A stretch of DNA of 43,857 nucleotides, from contig JAOTTD010000015.1 in NCBI GenBank assembly GCA_029864565.1, positions 1 to 43,857 on the forward strand. The letters are read 5' to 3'. Source of the stretch: Thermoplasmata archaeon. Lineage in GTDB: Archaea; Thermoplasmatota; Thermoplasmata; UBA10834. The notes beneath the pieces are model-generated. The model worked only from the letters and a program-made list of their open reading frames with translations, was not told the DNA's origin and made no database searches. Below, piece after piece: positions 1 through 7,639 of this stretch (the first letter of the stretch is position 1; each line of letters starts with the position of its first letter). The position numbers and the translations under genes were made by a program.

Positions 1-132
1 CTCCAACGCATCCGGCTCCATTACCCTTATACCCAATCGTCTGAAGACCTCCATCGTCGCGCCATGAATCTTGTCAAGGTCATCTCTTGACAAAACCTCG
101 AATTGTCTGCCGACTGGCTCATTTGCCTGCAA
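1..132 (-). CDS. Trimethylamine methyltransferase (MttB) family protein, N-terminal part
   Basis: Only the first 44 codons lie in the window; the gene runs off the left edge. They read as an N-terminal segment with the pattern F-E-V-L-S-R-D-D-L-D-K-I-H, then A-T-M-E-V, then L-G-I-R-V, which is the characteristic opening of MttB-family corrinoid methyltransferases. Family members transfer a methyl group from a quaternary or tertiary amine to a corrinoid protein; true MttB contains pyrrolysine, while many homologues do not and act on glycine betaine or similar compounds. That cannot be judged here because the catalytic region is missing. The chosen start is a TTG at 132 with AGGGTG a few bases upstream; an in-frame stop lies just before it and there is no ATG in a suitable place. 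Divergent from the M24 peptidase gene. The family call rests on a short segment. Confidence 0.6.
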   Translation of the reverse strand, partial: MQANEPVGRQFEVLSRDDLDKIHGATMEVFRRLGIRVMEPDALE

Positions 133-315
133 GGCGCTGCACCCTATGACCCCGAACGAATAACTAGCCTATGTATCTGACGCTTTCGAATGGAGTCTCA
201 TGGCATCTCGGATCCAAAGGGCTGATTGGACCTCGAGTGTCATCATTACCGGTGTCCTGTGACAGCTCACTTCTCCACACCGGACGACTTTGAACGTACG
301 GACGTGCCAGAGTCG

Positions 316-324
316 TTAAATATC
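316..324 (+). promoter_or_regulatory. TATA box of the M24 peptidase gene
   Basis: TTAAATATC lies 35-43 bases upstream of the ATG at 359, consistent with an archaeal TATA element and a leader of 10-15 bases that contains a purine-rich GAGAGAGGGGAG stretch. The rest of the 226-base gap to the MttB-family gene shows nothing else recognisable. Confidence 0.5.
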
Positions 325-358
325 AAGTTGTCAATGCGAGAGAGAGGGGAGTCTAGAT

Positions 359-1474
359 ATGTCCGTAGACAGACTCAGGAAAGTCAAATCACTCATGGAA
401 GAAGGAGGGTACGAATGCCTGTTCATATCACCCGGACCGAATCAACGATACTTAACTGGTCTACATTATGACTACCTTGGTGATGCTTGGGATACAATAA
501 TCACCTGGGATATGATCACGGCGGGAATAATCCCACTTGACGGCGACCCGACTCTTGTAGTGCCGAGAATCAGTGAGGATTGGGTAAGAGAAACCTCGAG
601 AATAGATGACATTCGATGCTATTCCGGCGCGGAGAACCGAAATGCAATCTTCAAGGATTTATTGGGCAAGGTGAGTGGAACGCTCGGCGCGGAAGATCAC
701 TTGCCGTTCAAAATCCATGAGCAACTCGTTGCTGCCCTCCCACACATCAAGATCAAGAACGCCTCTGATATGTTAAGCCACGTTAGAATGGTCAAATCAG
801 AGGAAGAAATCGAATCTATGCGAAAAGCTGCTGGAATAGTCGAAAAGGGTGTGAGGGTAGGAAGGGAATTCATTCGGGAATCCATTACAGAGAAGGAGGT
901 CTCCATTGAAGTTGAAAGAGCGATGCGTGGACATGGAGCTGAAAGCATATCATACTGCGTAGTTCAGACTGGAGCTAAGACGGCTTCGTGGGATCCTCCT
1001 TCCGAAAACCGCGTGAAGAAAGGCGATATATTCCTAATGGATTTGTCCGCAACATACAATGGCTATCATGCAGACATCACGCGCGCGACTGTCGTCGGAG
1101 AACCTAGTGAGAAGCAGAAGAGAGTTCATAGGGTTGTCCTGGACGCACAATTGAATGCCATAGACGCGGTTCGGGATGGAGTGAGAGCGGGTGCGGTCAA
1201 TGATTCGGCGAGGAAAGTCATTGATGAGGGGGGATATGGAGAATACTACCCCTTCGGGATTGGGCATGGTTTGGGCCTCGAGGCACACGAAATACCCCAT
1301 TTGACCGAATACAAGAACATGGAATTGGCACTACAACCAGGAATGGTTATGACCATAGAACCCACTATCAATCTTCCAGGCGAGTTTGGCATAAGAATAG
1401 AAGACGATGTTCTGGTAACCGTCGGAGGAAGAGAGACTTTGACTAACCTTGGAAAAGAGCTTGTTCAAATCTGA
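359..1474 (+). CDS. M24 family metallopeptidase (Xaa-Pro peptidase / creatinase-like)
   Basis: A 371-residue protein with the two-domain arrangement of Xaa-Pro dipeptidases and creatinase: an N-terminal creatinase-like domain (about 1-145) and a C-terminal pita-bread domain (about 150-371). All five dinuclear metal ligands of active M24 peptidases are visible: D228 and D239 (LMDLS...YHADITR), H303 (GIGHGLGLEAHE), E334 (TIEP) and E348 (RIEDD); H310 is also kept. It is therefore likely a cytosolic metal-dependent hydrolase. Substrate cannot be read from sequence: M24 proteins include proline peptidases, ectoine hydrolase and DMSP lyase (DddP). Being divergent from an MttB-family methyltransferase raises the possibility of a role in using a methylated amine or amino-acid derivative, but that is inference. 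The ATG follows a purine-rich stretch and a TATA box. Confidence 0.85.
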   Translation: MSVDRLRKVKSLMEEGGYECLFISPGPNQRYLTGLHYDYLGDAWDTIITWDMITAGIIPLDGDPTLVVPRISEDWVRETSRIDDIRCYSGAENRNAIFKDLLGKVSGTLGAEDHLPFKIHEQLVAALPHIKIKNASDMLSHVRMVKSEEEIESMRKAAGIVEKGVRVGREFIRESITEKEVSIEVERAMRGHGAESISYCVVQTGAKTASWDPPSENRVKKGDIFLMDLSATYNGYHADITRATVVGEPSEKQKRVHRVVLDAQLNAIDAVRDGVRAGAVNDSARKVIDEGGYGEYYPFGIGHGLGLEAHEIPHLTEYKNMELALQPGMVMTIEPTINLPGEFGIRIEDDVLVTVGGRETLTNLGKELVQI

Positions 1475-1961
1475 GTGAATTATGTTCACGTGTCCGGCGT
1501 TTCGACCAGCACGAGTGGTGCAAGATCAAGATGGAAATCGTGCGATTGTCGGTGTGAAGCTCAAGCTCAAGGGCTCCAGACCGACATTCTGCCGACTCTA
1601 TTGGCCTGAAAGAACGACATCGCTTCCGCAAGGCGAGTATTGAGCACTATTGCCAAACTCATGTTGCGAAGCGCGGGGCCCGGATTTTGACCCAGAACGT
1701 ATTCCTAATAAAACATGCGAGCTATAATCTTCAAGTCCCGTAGAAAGCCGGTGACTACGAGATCCTTCGATGGTGATGAAATGAGCCGCGCTCCTCGGGC
1801 TAAACGACGGCATGTTGGCGGTTGATGAGATCAATGACCCCCCAAGGCCCAGACACACTTCTAGGCCGATATGCATCGAGTTGGAGTTCAGCTGTCGTCG
1901 TCGCGGTCTCCAGTAACGAAGGAGTAATAGGGAGGAGACGTCAATGCAATGAGGGGTCAGA
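1475..1961. other. Intergenic region, 487 bases
   Basis: No convincing gene on either strand. A long open frame on the minus strand that enters this region is antisense to the next gene and has no recognisable protein content. An A/T-rich AATAAAAC near 1703-1710 may be a TATA box for the DUF389 gene, which would give a leader of over 200 bases. A short GC-rich hairpin-capable stretch (GAGCCGCGCTC) lies near 1787. No rRNA, tRNA or known riboswitch pattern was recognised. Confidence 0.4.
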
Positions 1962-2981
1962 ATGGCGCTTCGATTAGCGGAGATAATCTTGCCGACGGGC
2001 AACGAGGAGATTGTCGAAGTAGTCGTCAAAGATCTGAAGATTGAGGAGATATGGCATCTCAAGGTTTCGGAGAAGCGCACGATGTCACGAGTGCTGATAT
2101 CGTCCGAAGAAAGCGAGGCGCTCATGGACGCATTGGACGCTCGTTTCGCGGGAACTGAGGGTTTCAGGGTCATTTTGCACTCGATTACCGCTATTCTGCC
2201 TAGAGAGAAGGATGGAGATGAGGAAGGAGATGAGGGGAACGACAAGGAGAAGGAGCAGGAAGCGAAGGTCGGTCGGATAAACCGCGAGGAGTTATACGGT
2301 GGCGTCGGCGATACATCGAAGCTTACAAAGGTGTATCTCGTCACTGTAGCACTATCGGTAATCGTAGCGTCGATAGGGCTCGTGAAGGACAACGTCGCGG
2401 TGATAATCGGTGCGATGGTTATCGCGCCGCTGCTCGGGCCCAACATGGCGCTCTCCCTGGCAACCACCCTTGCGGACGTCAGACTGGCAGGACTGTCCTT
2501 GAGAACCCTGGCAGTGGGCATCGTGCTCACCACCGCCCTGGCGCTGGCCTTCGGATACGCTCTCGAAGTAGACCCAACGACACCCGAGATCGCCTCGAGG
2601 ACGAACGTCGGCCTTGGGGACGTCGGATTGGCCTTGGCGTCCGGAAGCGCAGGGGCGCTATTCCTCACCATAGGCATATCCACGGCCCTCGTCGGCGTAA
2701 TGTTGGCGGTGGCTATCCTTCCGCCATTGGTGACTTTCGGGCTGTTGATAGGCTCGGGCAACTTCGACCTGGCAGTCGATGCGATGCTTCTCTTCTCGAC
2801 AAACCTCATATGCGTCAACCTCGCGGGAGTCATCACCTTCGTCGCTCAGGGAGTGAGACCTCGCGCGTGGTGGGAGGCGGATAAAGCCAAGAAGCTGACC
2901 GCGTGGGCAATAACTATATGGTGCGCTCTTTTGACTCTCTTGATAATGCTGATGGTGTTCTGGGGGAAAGGCGGGTTGTGA
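1962..2981 (+). CDS. DUF389 / TIGR00341-type membrane protein
   Basis: A 339-residue protein. Residues 1-85 form a soluble alpha/beta region (two repeats of a regulatory-looking domain with SSEES), followed by a highly charged linker (about 85-105, Asp/Glu/Lys rich) and then a hydrophobic domain of five to six membrane segments from about 120 to the end. The signature region of the family is visible: V-I-I-G-A-M-V-I-A-P-L-L-G-P, near residue 145-160, and later G-I-S-T-A-L-V-G-V. DUF389 proteins are widespread in archaea and halophiles; no transport substrate or reaction is established. The ATG has GAGGGG about 8 bases upstream. It stands alone; the next small gene on the same strand begins about 105 bases later. 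Confidence 0.85.
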   Translation: MALRLAEIILPTGNEEIVEVVVKDLKIEEIWHLKVSEKRTMSRVLISSEESEALMDALDARFAGTEGFRVILHSITAILPREKDGDEEGDEGNDKEKEQEAKVGRINREELYGGVGDTSKLTKVYLVTVALSVIVASIGLVKDNVAVIIGAMVIAPLLGPNMALSLATTLADVRLAGLSLRTLAVGIVLTTALALAFGYALEVDPTTPEIASRTNVGLGDVGLALASGSAGALFLTIGISTALVGVMLAVAILPPLVTFGLLIGSGNFDLAVDAMLLFSTNLICVNLAGVITFVAQGVRPRAWWEADKAKKLTAWAITIWCALLTLLIMLMVFWGKGGL

Positions 2982-3086
2982 TTATAGCCCTTGGAGAAAA
3001 GGCCAGGGGCGAAGGAACGGCGAAATCAATATCCGTTCGTCACGGATTTACAGACCAAGGCAAGGCATGCTGCAAGGAGATACTGC

Positions 3087-3209
3087 ATGAAACGCGATGA
3101 GAAGGAGACTCTTTGGTGCCCAGAGTGCGAGAAGGTCAAGAGGCGTGTGAGACTCGCGGGCGGCTGCTGTCCAGAGTGTCATTATCAACATCTCACTCCG
3201 AGAGCTTGA
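3087..3209 (+). CDS. Small zinc-ribbon-like protein (40 aa)
   Basis: A 40-codon frame with two Cys pairs, C-P-E-C and C-C-P-E-C, separated by a basic stretch (KVKRRVRLAGG), the layout of a minimal zinc ribbon. The ATG at 3087 has AAGGAGA about 7 bases upstream, a good ribosome-binding site. An in-frame upstream ATG at 2991 would give 72 residues, but the extra segment has no family-like features and no better binding site. Function unknown; such tiny ribbons are often nucleic-acid or protein adaptors. It could be a chance frame, but the paired Cys spacing and binding site argue for a gene. Confidence 0.5.
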   Translation: MKRDEKETLWCPECEKVKRRVRLAGGCCPECHYQHLTPRA

Positions 3210-3628
3210 GAAGTGGTCATGTGGACGGAACTCCCCAAGTGGAATGACGAATTCCCCTTGAGGTCGCCATCCAAGGAATGGCGATGAATTGTACAGAATT
3301 GCATGGAGTGCGGAGGAGCTCCCCTCCTTATCCCCTCAAGGATATGTCGAAAAGAGTCGGATGATGCCCTGACACTTCTCTTGTCTGGGGGGAAGGGGAG
3401 CTTACTAGCTTCCAGAGACTAGGTTCCCCTTGCCGCTGTCGATTTACACTCTGCAAGAAGAGATAGAGAATGCATAGCGGTTGGAAACCTCAGATTGATT
3501 CGAGCATTGCGACAAGGAACTCAGAGGAAGCATGCCAAAAGGAAGAGATGGGGGCAAATCTCCGTTCAACTCCCATTAGAAACTGCCATAAGGGCGGAGC
3601 GGCATCGAGGAGGGTGGACAGTGATTCG
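3210..3628. other. Intergenic region with an inverted repeat, 419 bases
   Basis: No convincing gene. AGCTCCCCT at 3317-3325 is the exact reverse complement of AGGGGAGCT at 3394-3402, with further partial pairing of the inner C-rich and G-rich flanks, so a transcript could fold into a stem with a loop of about 70 bases. TTCCCCTTG occurs twice (around 3251 and 3423). An open frame starting at 3470 runs into the next gene, but the true start is taken further down. Confidence 0.35.
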
Positions 3629-4081
3629 ATGGCTCTGAATTCTGAGATCAATCAGGCTGTGGAAGAGGCCAGACGACTTCTCAAGAGTCATGGATACGAG
3701 TGCGCTACGACTACGGAAGATCTTGTGTGTTGGTTTGAGGCTGACACCCCGTTCGAAGGAGATCCTGGGCTTGACGAGATACTGACGAACCCTTTGATAG
3801 TAGCCCATGAGCTTGTCGAGATAGAGAATGTGAAAAGGATGGGCCTATCCCTGACGAAAGATGTCATTCTTGAGAACCTTGAGAAAGTGGATGATGCCCA
3901 TCTGAAAGCTACTGAGATTGAACTCGAACTCGCAGCATCAACTAAGGCTCTAAGACACATAAGGAACAGGCTAAAGAACATCGAAATGTGGAGTGAAGAT
4001 GCTACAGTGACTCCGGAGAACAAGGAGAAGTACCGCAGAATGTACTCAAAGACTCTGAGAGCTCTTGAAAGGCTGGTTTGA
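3629..4081 (+). CDS. Conserved-looking hypothetical protein (150 aa)
   Basis: I do not recognise the family. The start is set at the ATG at 3629, with GGAGGGTGGACAG upstream; an in-frame ATG at 3470 would add 53 low-complexity residues that look non-coding. The protein is soluble, acidic and mainly helical: an N-terminal helix (EINQAVEEARRLLKSHG), a short strand region (E-D-L-V-C-W-F-E-A-D-T-P-F-E-G-D-P), then a long helical section with H-E-L-V-E-I-E-N-V-K-R-M-G-L and heptad-like E-I-E-L-E-L-A-A-S-T-K-A-L. No signal peptide or membrane segment. The E-L-V-E-I-E-N-V-K-R-M-G block looks strongly selected and would be a good search seed. Confidence 0.65.
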   Translation: MALNSEINQAVEEARRLLKSHGYECATTTEDLVCWFEADTPFEGDPGLDEILTNPLIVAHELVEIENVKRMGLSLTKDVILENLEKVDDAHLKATEIELELAASTKALRHIRNRLKNIEMWSEDATVTPENKEKYRRMYSKTLRALERLV

Positions 4082-4483
4082 GAAAAGGGCATGGGGGCAG
4101 ACGGGAGAAACTAACAAAGACAGAGGGATTCTTGGCGTCATTGATCGCCTCGAGTCGAATATCCCGGATTATTGCCAGGTATGAAGAGGTTTCACCTGCT
4201 CCGTGCAGTTCAGGGCGAGAAGCTCCAGTGCCAGAGGGCTCTGAACCTGTTTCCCCGTGAGCCTCCCAGTCTGCGGGTATGTCGGACTGGAAAGGACTCT
4301 TTGGGCCGTTGGAGACGTTTCGAGGATTGAACCATTCATCTACCCTTGTTCCACAAAGCACTTACCCCCCTAATCCTGGTAGCGAATCAAGAAGACATAG
4401 CTGATTCAGTTAGGGATGATGAGGAACACTGCCATAATATCAGGCGAATGGCAGGGATACATAGATTACAGGGAAGTGAGGAC
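4082..4483. other. Intergenic region, 402 bases
   Basis: I see no gene, RNA gene or repeat that can be supported. A GGATTGAACC-like stretch near 4322 resembles a reversed tRNA T-loop, but no stem or acceptor pairs with it. The ATG of the following gene at 4484 is preceded by GGGAAGTGAGGAC, which serves as ribosome-binding site. Confidence 0.35.
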
Positions 4484-4852
4484 ATGAGGAAGGAGTTTGA
4501 AAGCGAGTTGGCAAGACAGGTGTCAGGGAAGAGGAGGCACAGCAAGGCGTGGGTCATGGTTGCGCTCTGTGCCGTCACGCTAGTCAGCGGGGCGGTGGCA
4601 GTCACAGCCGTCGCAGCATACGACCAGGATCGGGTACGGCTCCAGCTCAAAGACGCGTCCGAGGACTGTGACGGGGTCTGTGACAGCGACTGTGACGGGG
4701 TCTGTGACAGCGACTGTGACGGGGTCTGTGACAGCGACTGTGACGGGGTCTGTGACAGCGACTGTGATGGGGTCTGCGACAGCGACTGTGACGGGGTCTG
4801 CGATTGCTCTGAGGACTGCATATGCGTAGACTGCCCATGCTGTGCACAGTAG
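4484..4852 (+). CDS. Membrane-anchored protein with Asp/Cys-rich octapeptide repeats
   Basis: A 122-residue protein in three parts: a short basic N-terminus (1-22, ending KRRHSK), one hydrophobic segment (about 23-46, AWVMVALCAVTLVSG then small residues) that is either a signal peptide or a membrane anchor, and a C-terminal region with six tandem copies of the octapeptide D-C-D-G-V-C-D-S followed by a Cys-rich tail (C-S-E-D-C-I-C-V-D-C-P-C-C). The basic side before the hydrophobic segment places the repeats outside the cell. The repeats combine DxDG-type acidic spacing, as in thrombospondin type 3 or dockerin calcium sites, with paired cysteines, so metal binding or disulfide cross-linking is plausible; neither is proven. 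Start ATG at 4484 has a good binding site. No recognised family. Confidence 0.7.
   Translation: MRKEFESELARQVSGKRRHSKAWVMVALCAVTLVSGAVAVTAVAAYDQDRVRLQLKDASEDCDGVCDSDCDGVCDSDCDGVCDSDCDGVCDSDCDGVCDSDCDGVCDCSEDCICVDCPCCAQ
4664..4807 (+). repeat. Six tandem 24-base repeats inside a coding region
   Basis: Six consecutive units with consensus GACTGTGACGGGGTCTGT followed by GACAGC, each encoding one octapeptide. Units 1-4 are identical; unit 5 has GAT and TGC changes, and unit 6 ends GATTGC instead of GACAGC. The near identity at synonymous positions suggests recent expansion by slippage or unequal recombination, so copy number probably varies between strains. Confidence 0.9.
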
Positions 4853-5372
4853 AGCCGATGATAAACGGTAGCAGGAAGAAAACCCATTCTCAGGGCCTGT
4901 CGGGAGACGATTTACCCCGGCAGGCAAGATTTACTCTCGGGGTTCTCCGCCTCAGGACGTGTCCGAAGGATTCATTTTGAACGATCGTTTCCCTGATTGG
5001 GTGTGAACAAGGCGAGATTGGGTTCGGGAACCGATTCCGCCGGTGATTGATTCAGAGAGGCATGCTACTGTCAAAATCGGACTTCTCTATTTACCTGCAT
5101 CAATGAGGCATACAACCAAGCCAATCTAAAGAGTGGGTTCAAATGGGCTCATGTCCTTCAGGTGGCGCATTCATTCACACACTGGCTCGGATTGATAGGC
5201 GGTTCTTTCTCTCAGTGCCGTTCCACTCTCCAGAATCCGATTCTGAACCTATTCGAGCGTTGGTTGGGCTATGGCAACAAGGCCCTCAATTGCAGAGAAA
5301 GAACAAATCATAGGAGGCCCATTCACTCTTCACCGCGCGGAGGCTTAAGGGCTACGCCGAGTTGGGTTAGCT
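4853..5372. other. Intergenic region, 520 bases
   Basis: No supported gene. A TCTATTTACC near 5083-5092 and TTAAGG near 5345 are possible TATA elements; the second lies about 25 bases before the ATG at 5373. An open frame at 5162-5392 has a composition unlike protein-coding DNA and overlaps the next start. No RNA gene recognised. Confidence 0.35.
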
Positions 5373-6011
5373 ATGGAAAGCAAGATCATTGATCCTGAAC
5401 TGATTAAGAAAAGGATGGGTTTGAGCTATCAGTATGACAGCGCGAATCCTGCGAATGAGCGCCTCGATTGTGTTCATTCATTGATTGAAGCTCTTGCAGA
5501 CTCTCAGTTGAGTATGTCCGAGTTTCTCCAGAGCGCTGCCGATGTGATCCGAGATAGGTTTTGGGTCAAGGAAGTCACCATGGGCCTTAGGAGCCGATCT
5601 GACGGGTTGTACAGGTATGAGGTTATGTCTGGTCTGAGTGACGCCTCATGGGAAGCTCATAGGCAACTCGCCTATACTCTTGAGCAGTTTGAAGATCCAG
5701 AGCGGTATGTGTTCGCGCAGATAAGCAACCGGACACGGTTGTTTCTCGCAGAGGATAATCCTTACGATAAAGATGAGGAGGGCACCTTCAACAGAGAGTT
5801 GATGTTGAAGTCTTCGCGCAAATCTCTGGACGAAACGATAGAAGGCGACTATATCGATGTGAGAATTCTCGGCAAGGGCGGCGTGCTTCTTGGATGGATA
5901 GAGATATCAGGCACAACTGACGGCAAGTTTCCGGATGTTCATTCCATCAAGTGCCTTGAACTGCTGGCATCGGTCTTGGGCATCGCGCTCACATTTTCTG
6001 AAACGCAATAG
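5373..6011 (+). CDS. GAF-like domain protein
   Basis: A soluble protein of 212 residues. Residues about 25-210 resemble a GAF sensor domain: a helix (CVHSLIEALADSQLSMSEFLQSAAD is the opening region), then strands with F-W-V-K-E-V-T-M-G-L-R-S and the typical closing pattern I-D-V-R-I-L-G-K-G-G-V-L-L-G-W-I-E-I-S-G followed by a final helix L-E-L-L-A-S-V-L-G-I-A-L. No attached kinase, HTH or output domain is present, so it would act as a stand-alone ligand-binding module or partner. The start is the ATG at 5373, with a TTAAGG element about 25 bases upstream consistent with a nearly leaderless transcript. Ligand and partner unknown. The call is by fold pattern rather than by a catalytic motif. 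Confidence 0.55.
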   Translation: MESKIIDPELIKKRMGLSYQYDSANPANERLDCVHSLIEALADSQLSMSEFLQSAADVIRDRFWVKEVTMGLRSRSDGLYRYEVMSGLSDASWEAHRQLAYTLEQFEDPERYVFAQISNRTRLFLAEDNPYDKDEEGTFNRELMLKSSRKSLDETIEGDYIDVRILGKGGVLLGWIEISGTTDGKFPDVHSIKCLELLASVLGIALTFSETQ

Positions 6012-6171
6012 GGCACACCCAGTTCCGCTCTTAGCGCGGTCTTTATCTTCGCTCTTCAAGAAGCATTTTGGTTTGCTTTTGCGGTCCCAAGAGCGCGAAA
6101 ACGCAAACGGGGCGGAAGGAAGATCACGGGGAATAGACATGCAAAGGTCGTACCAGCTTGGTCTGGCACCG

Positions 6172-6492
6172 TCACCTGTACTTGGTGTACCTGCTAAGCA
6201 GGTCGCAGATCTCGTCAGAGACGTCCTTGGAGTATAACCCCTCCTTCTGCTGCACACGCACGTAGTCTCTGGCGGAGGTTATCGAGATGCGGGATGCCTT
6301 GGCAACAACTGAAGCTATTACCGAAGATGCGACCGCCTCGTCGACGCGGTAGGCACTCATAATTTCTTTCATGTCATACTTGAAGGGGGTGATCCTGTAG
6401 AGGTTGAGCATCGAGGTTCTCTCGGTGCTGCCCGTGTATCGTCTAGGTTCGTGGCGTTTTCGTGCCTTGAATCTCCCGCTTCTGCGCGCCAA
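6172..6492 (-). CDS. Small basic conserved hypothetical protein (106 aa)
   Basis: Start taken as TTG at 6492, giving M-A-R-R-S-G-R-F-K-A-R-K-R-H-E-P-R-R-Y-T as the first residues: GGAGAG sits 6-8 bases upstream and a TATA box 38 bases upstream. An open frame further upstream would put the TATA box inside the gene, so it is rejected. The protein has a strongly basic N-terminal third, then a predicted helical domain (M-K-E-I-M-S-A-Y-R-V-D-E-A-V-A-S-S-V-I-A-S) and a C-terminal helical segment ending Y-T-K-Y-R. Small size and charge suggest a nucleic-acid or ribosome-associated protein, but I do not recognise the family. It converges with the GAF-like gene (160 bases between stops). Confidence 0.65.
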   Translation of the reverse strand: MARRSGRFKARKRHEPRRYTGSTERTSMLNLYRITPFKYDMKEIMSAYRVDEAVASSVIASVVAKASRISITSARDYVRVQQKEGLYSKDVSDEICDLLSRYTKYR

Positions 6493-6529
6493 TAAACACT
6501 CTCCGTCTGGTCGTTCATATGTGGCTTGA

Positions 6530-6537
6530 TACTTAAA
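6530..6537 (-). promoter_or_regulatory. TATA box of the 106-aa basic protein gene
   Basis: On the minus strand this reads TTTAAGTA, 38 bases before the TTG start. The predicted transcript start near 6506 leaves a short leader containing GGAGAG. Confidence 0.5.
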
Positions 6538-6691
6538 TGTTGACAGGGAAATGCCTGTCCAGCTGTGCGATTCGAGGTCTGCCAGGTGTACATTCGCAGG
6601 CTCTCGCGCGCTCCGCAAACGAGGCACAGTCAAAAGCTAGCTACGATAATATAGCCCCTTCATTCAGAAGGAATTCTCTTGAATGAACGTG

Positions 6692-7579
6692 CTATTCTGA
6701 GAGAATCTCCTGGATGTTCTCACAGGTCTGTTCGGAGGCGGCGTCAACAGGTACCAGTTCAATCTCTTTGGGGGACCTAGCACCGAGCCCGAGTTCAACA
6801 GCCCTCTTGATCTGGTCGTGCTCGAAGATGCGCTTACTCTCTATGCGCTTCGTTGTGCCATGCATCTTGAGGGTCGCGACCCCCACGGCGTCTAGTGCGA
6901 TACGGTCGGACGACGCAAATGTCAAGTTCGCCGCCCAGCGCGGCCCTCTCATTGGCCCGCCCTTGTAGAACGCCTCCACGCCGTCCATGATCATCAGCGA
7001 CGGGGTGTATGCGACGTTCATCTCCGCTATCATCCTTCGCTGCTTCATCGGCGACGAGTGCAGCTCGGCCATGTTCCTCCTATGTATGAAGCCCGTGGCG
7101 AGCTTCAACCCCATCGTGAAATGCCCGCCATACTGATGCGTCTTCAGGCAGCACAATCCGATCACCGCGTCGGCCTCGGTGGGTGGTTTGGCGAACAGGA
7201 ATCCGTTCCTCCAATTGCAGTCGGGCGGGTTGACCTTGACCCATTCGCTCCCAGGCAGCTCGTCCAGGACAGAGCATTGGAATCCGAGGTCTTTGGACAT
7301 CCTGAATATGCCCTTCTCTTCGAACACCTTCCGAGTCTTGGCAGGACCACTTCTGTCGCCGACGGTCACCCTCTTAGGGCGCCCTCGGTTCACGAGCTCG
7401 ACGATCGCCTCCAGCGTGTCGTTGTGAGTTGAACCAGGTGCAGGATCTGCCGTGTTGAAGTTGGGTTTGATGAAAACCTCGGATCCATTCAAGTCCGGCA
7501 ATCCGATCTCCGAGGCTACCTTCTCCGTCGCGAGCCTGCGGTCTGGGTTCAACATGACGGCGACCTTCGATACAGCCAT
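6692..7579 (-). CDS. DUF362 domain-containing protein
   Basis: A 295-residue soluble protein with the DUF362 layout: an opening segment with V-F-I-K-P-N-F-N-T-A, then G-S-T-H-N-D-T-L-E-A-I-V-E-L-V, a V-T-V-G-D-R-S-G motif, D-A-V-I-G-L-C-C-L-K-T-H near residue 140, and closing S-S-D-R-I-A-L-D-A-V-G-V-A near 230. Unlike many DUF362 proteins it has no ferredoxin-type Cys clusters at its C-terminus. The biochemical role of DUF362 is not established; many members sit next to redox or cofactor genes. ATG start at 7579. It is the second gene behind the TIGR00725-type gene on the same strand (60 bases between them), so the two are probably co-transcribed. Confidence 0.85.
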   Translation of the reverse strand: MAVSKVAVMLNPDRRLATEKVASEIGLPDLNGSEVFIKPNFNTADPAPGSTHNDTLEAIVELVNRGRPKRVTVGDRSGPAKTRKVFEEKGIFRMSKDLGFQCSVLDELPGSEWVKVNPPDCNWRNGFLFAKPPTEADAVIGLCCLKTHQYGGHFTMGLKLATGFIHRRNMAELHSSPMKQRRMIAEMNVAYTPSLMIMDGVEAFYKGGPMRGPRWAANLTFASSDRIALDAVGVATLKMHGTTKRIESKRIFEHDQIKRAVELGLGARSPKEIELVPVDAASEQTCENIQEILSE

Positions 7580-7639
7580 TCAACACGCCTCTGCCGATCC
7601 AGTCATAGGTGGCGTTTCATCCACTCGTCGCCGGAGACT

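Noticed and set aside
1765-1850. Box C/D sRNA candidate (TGATGA motifs upstream of DUF389)
   Set aside because: C-box-like TGATGA occurs twice but no CTGA D box is correctly placed.
1598-2836. 412-codon open frame on the minus strand
   Set aside because: It is antisense to the DUF389 membrane protein, is rich in Ser/Thr/Pro as expected for the complement of that gene, and has no motif.
3317-3402. Inverted repeat considered as a transcription terminator
   Set aside because: The loop is about 70 bases and no T-run follows; archaeal termination would not depend on it.
4320-4350. tRNA-like T-loop on the minus strand
   Set aside because: The putative T-stem does not pair and no acceptor, D or anticodon arm can be drawn.
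4664-4807. Tandem repeats considered as a CRISPR array
   Set aside because: Units are directly contiguous with no spacers and encode a regular octapeptide.
4387-4927. Several open frames on the minus strand through the 24-base repeats
   Set aside because: A repeat of 24 bases (a multiple of three) keeps all frames open; only the plus-strand frame has a start with binding site and a membrane segment.
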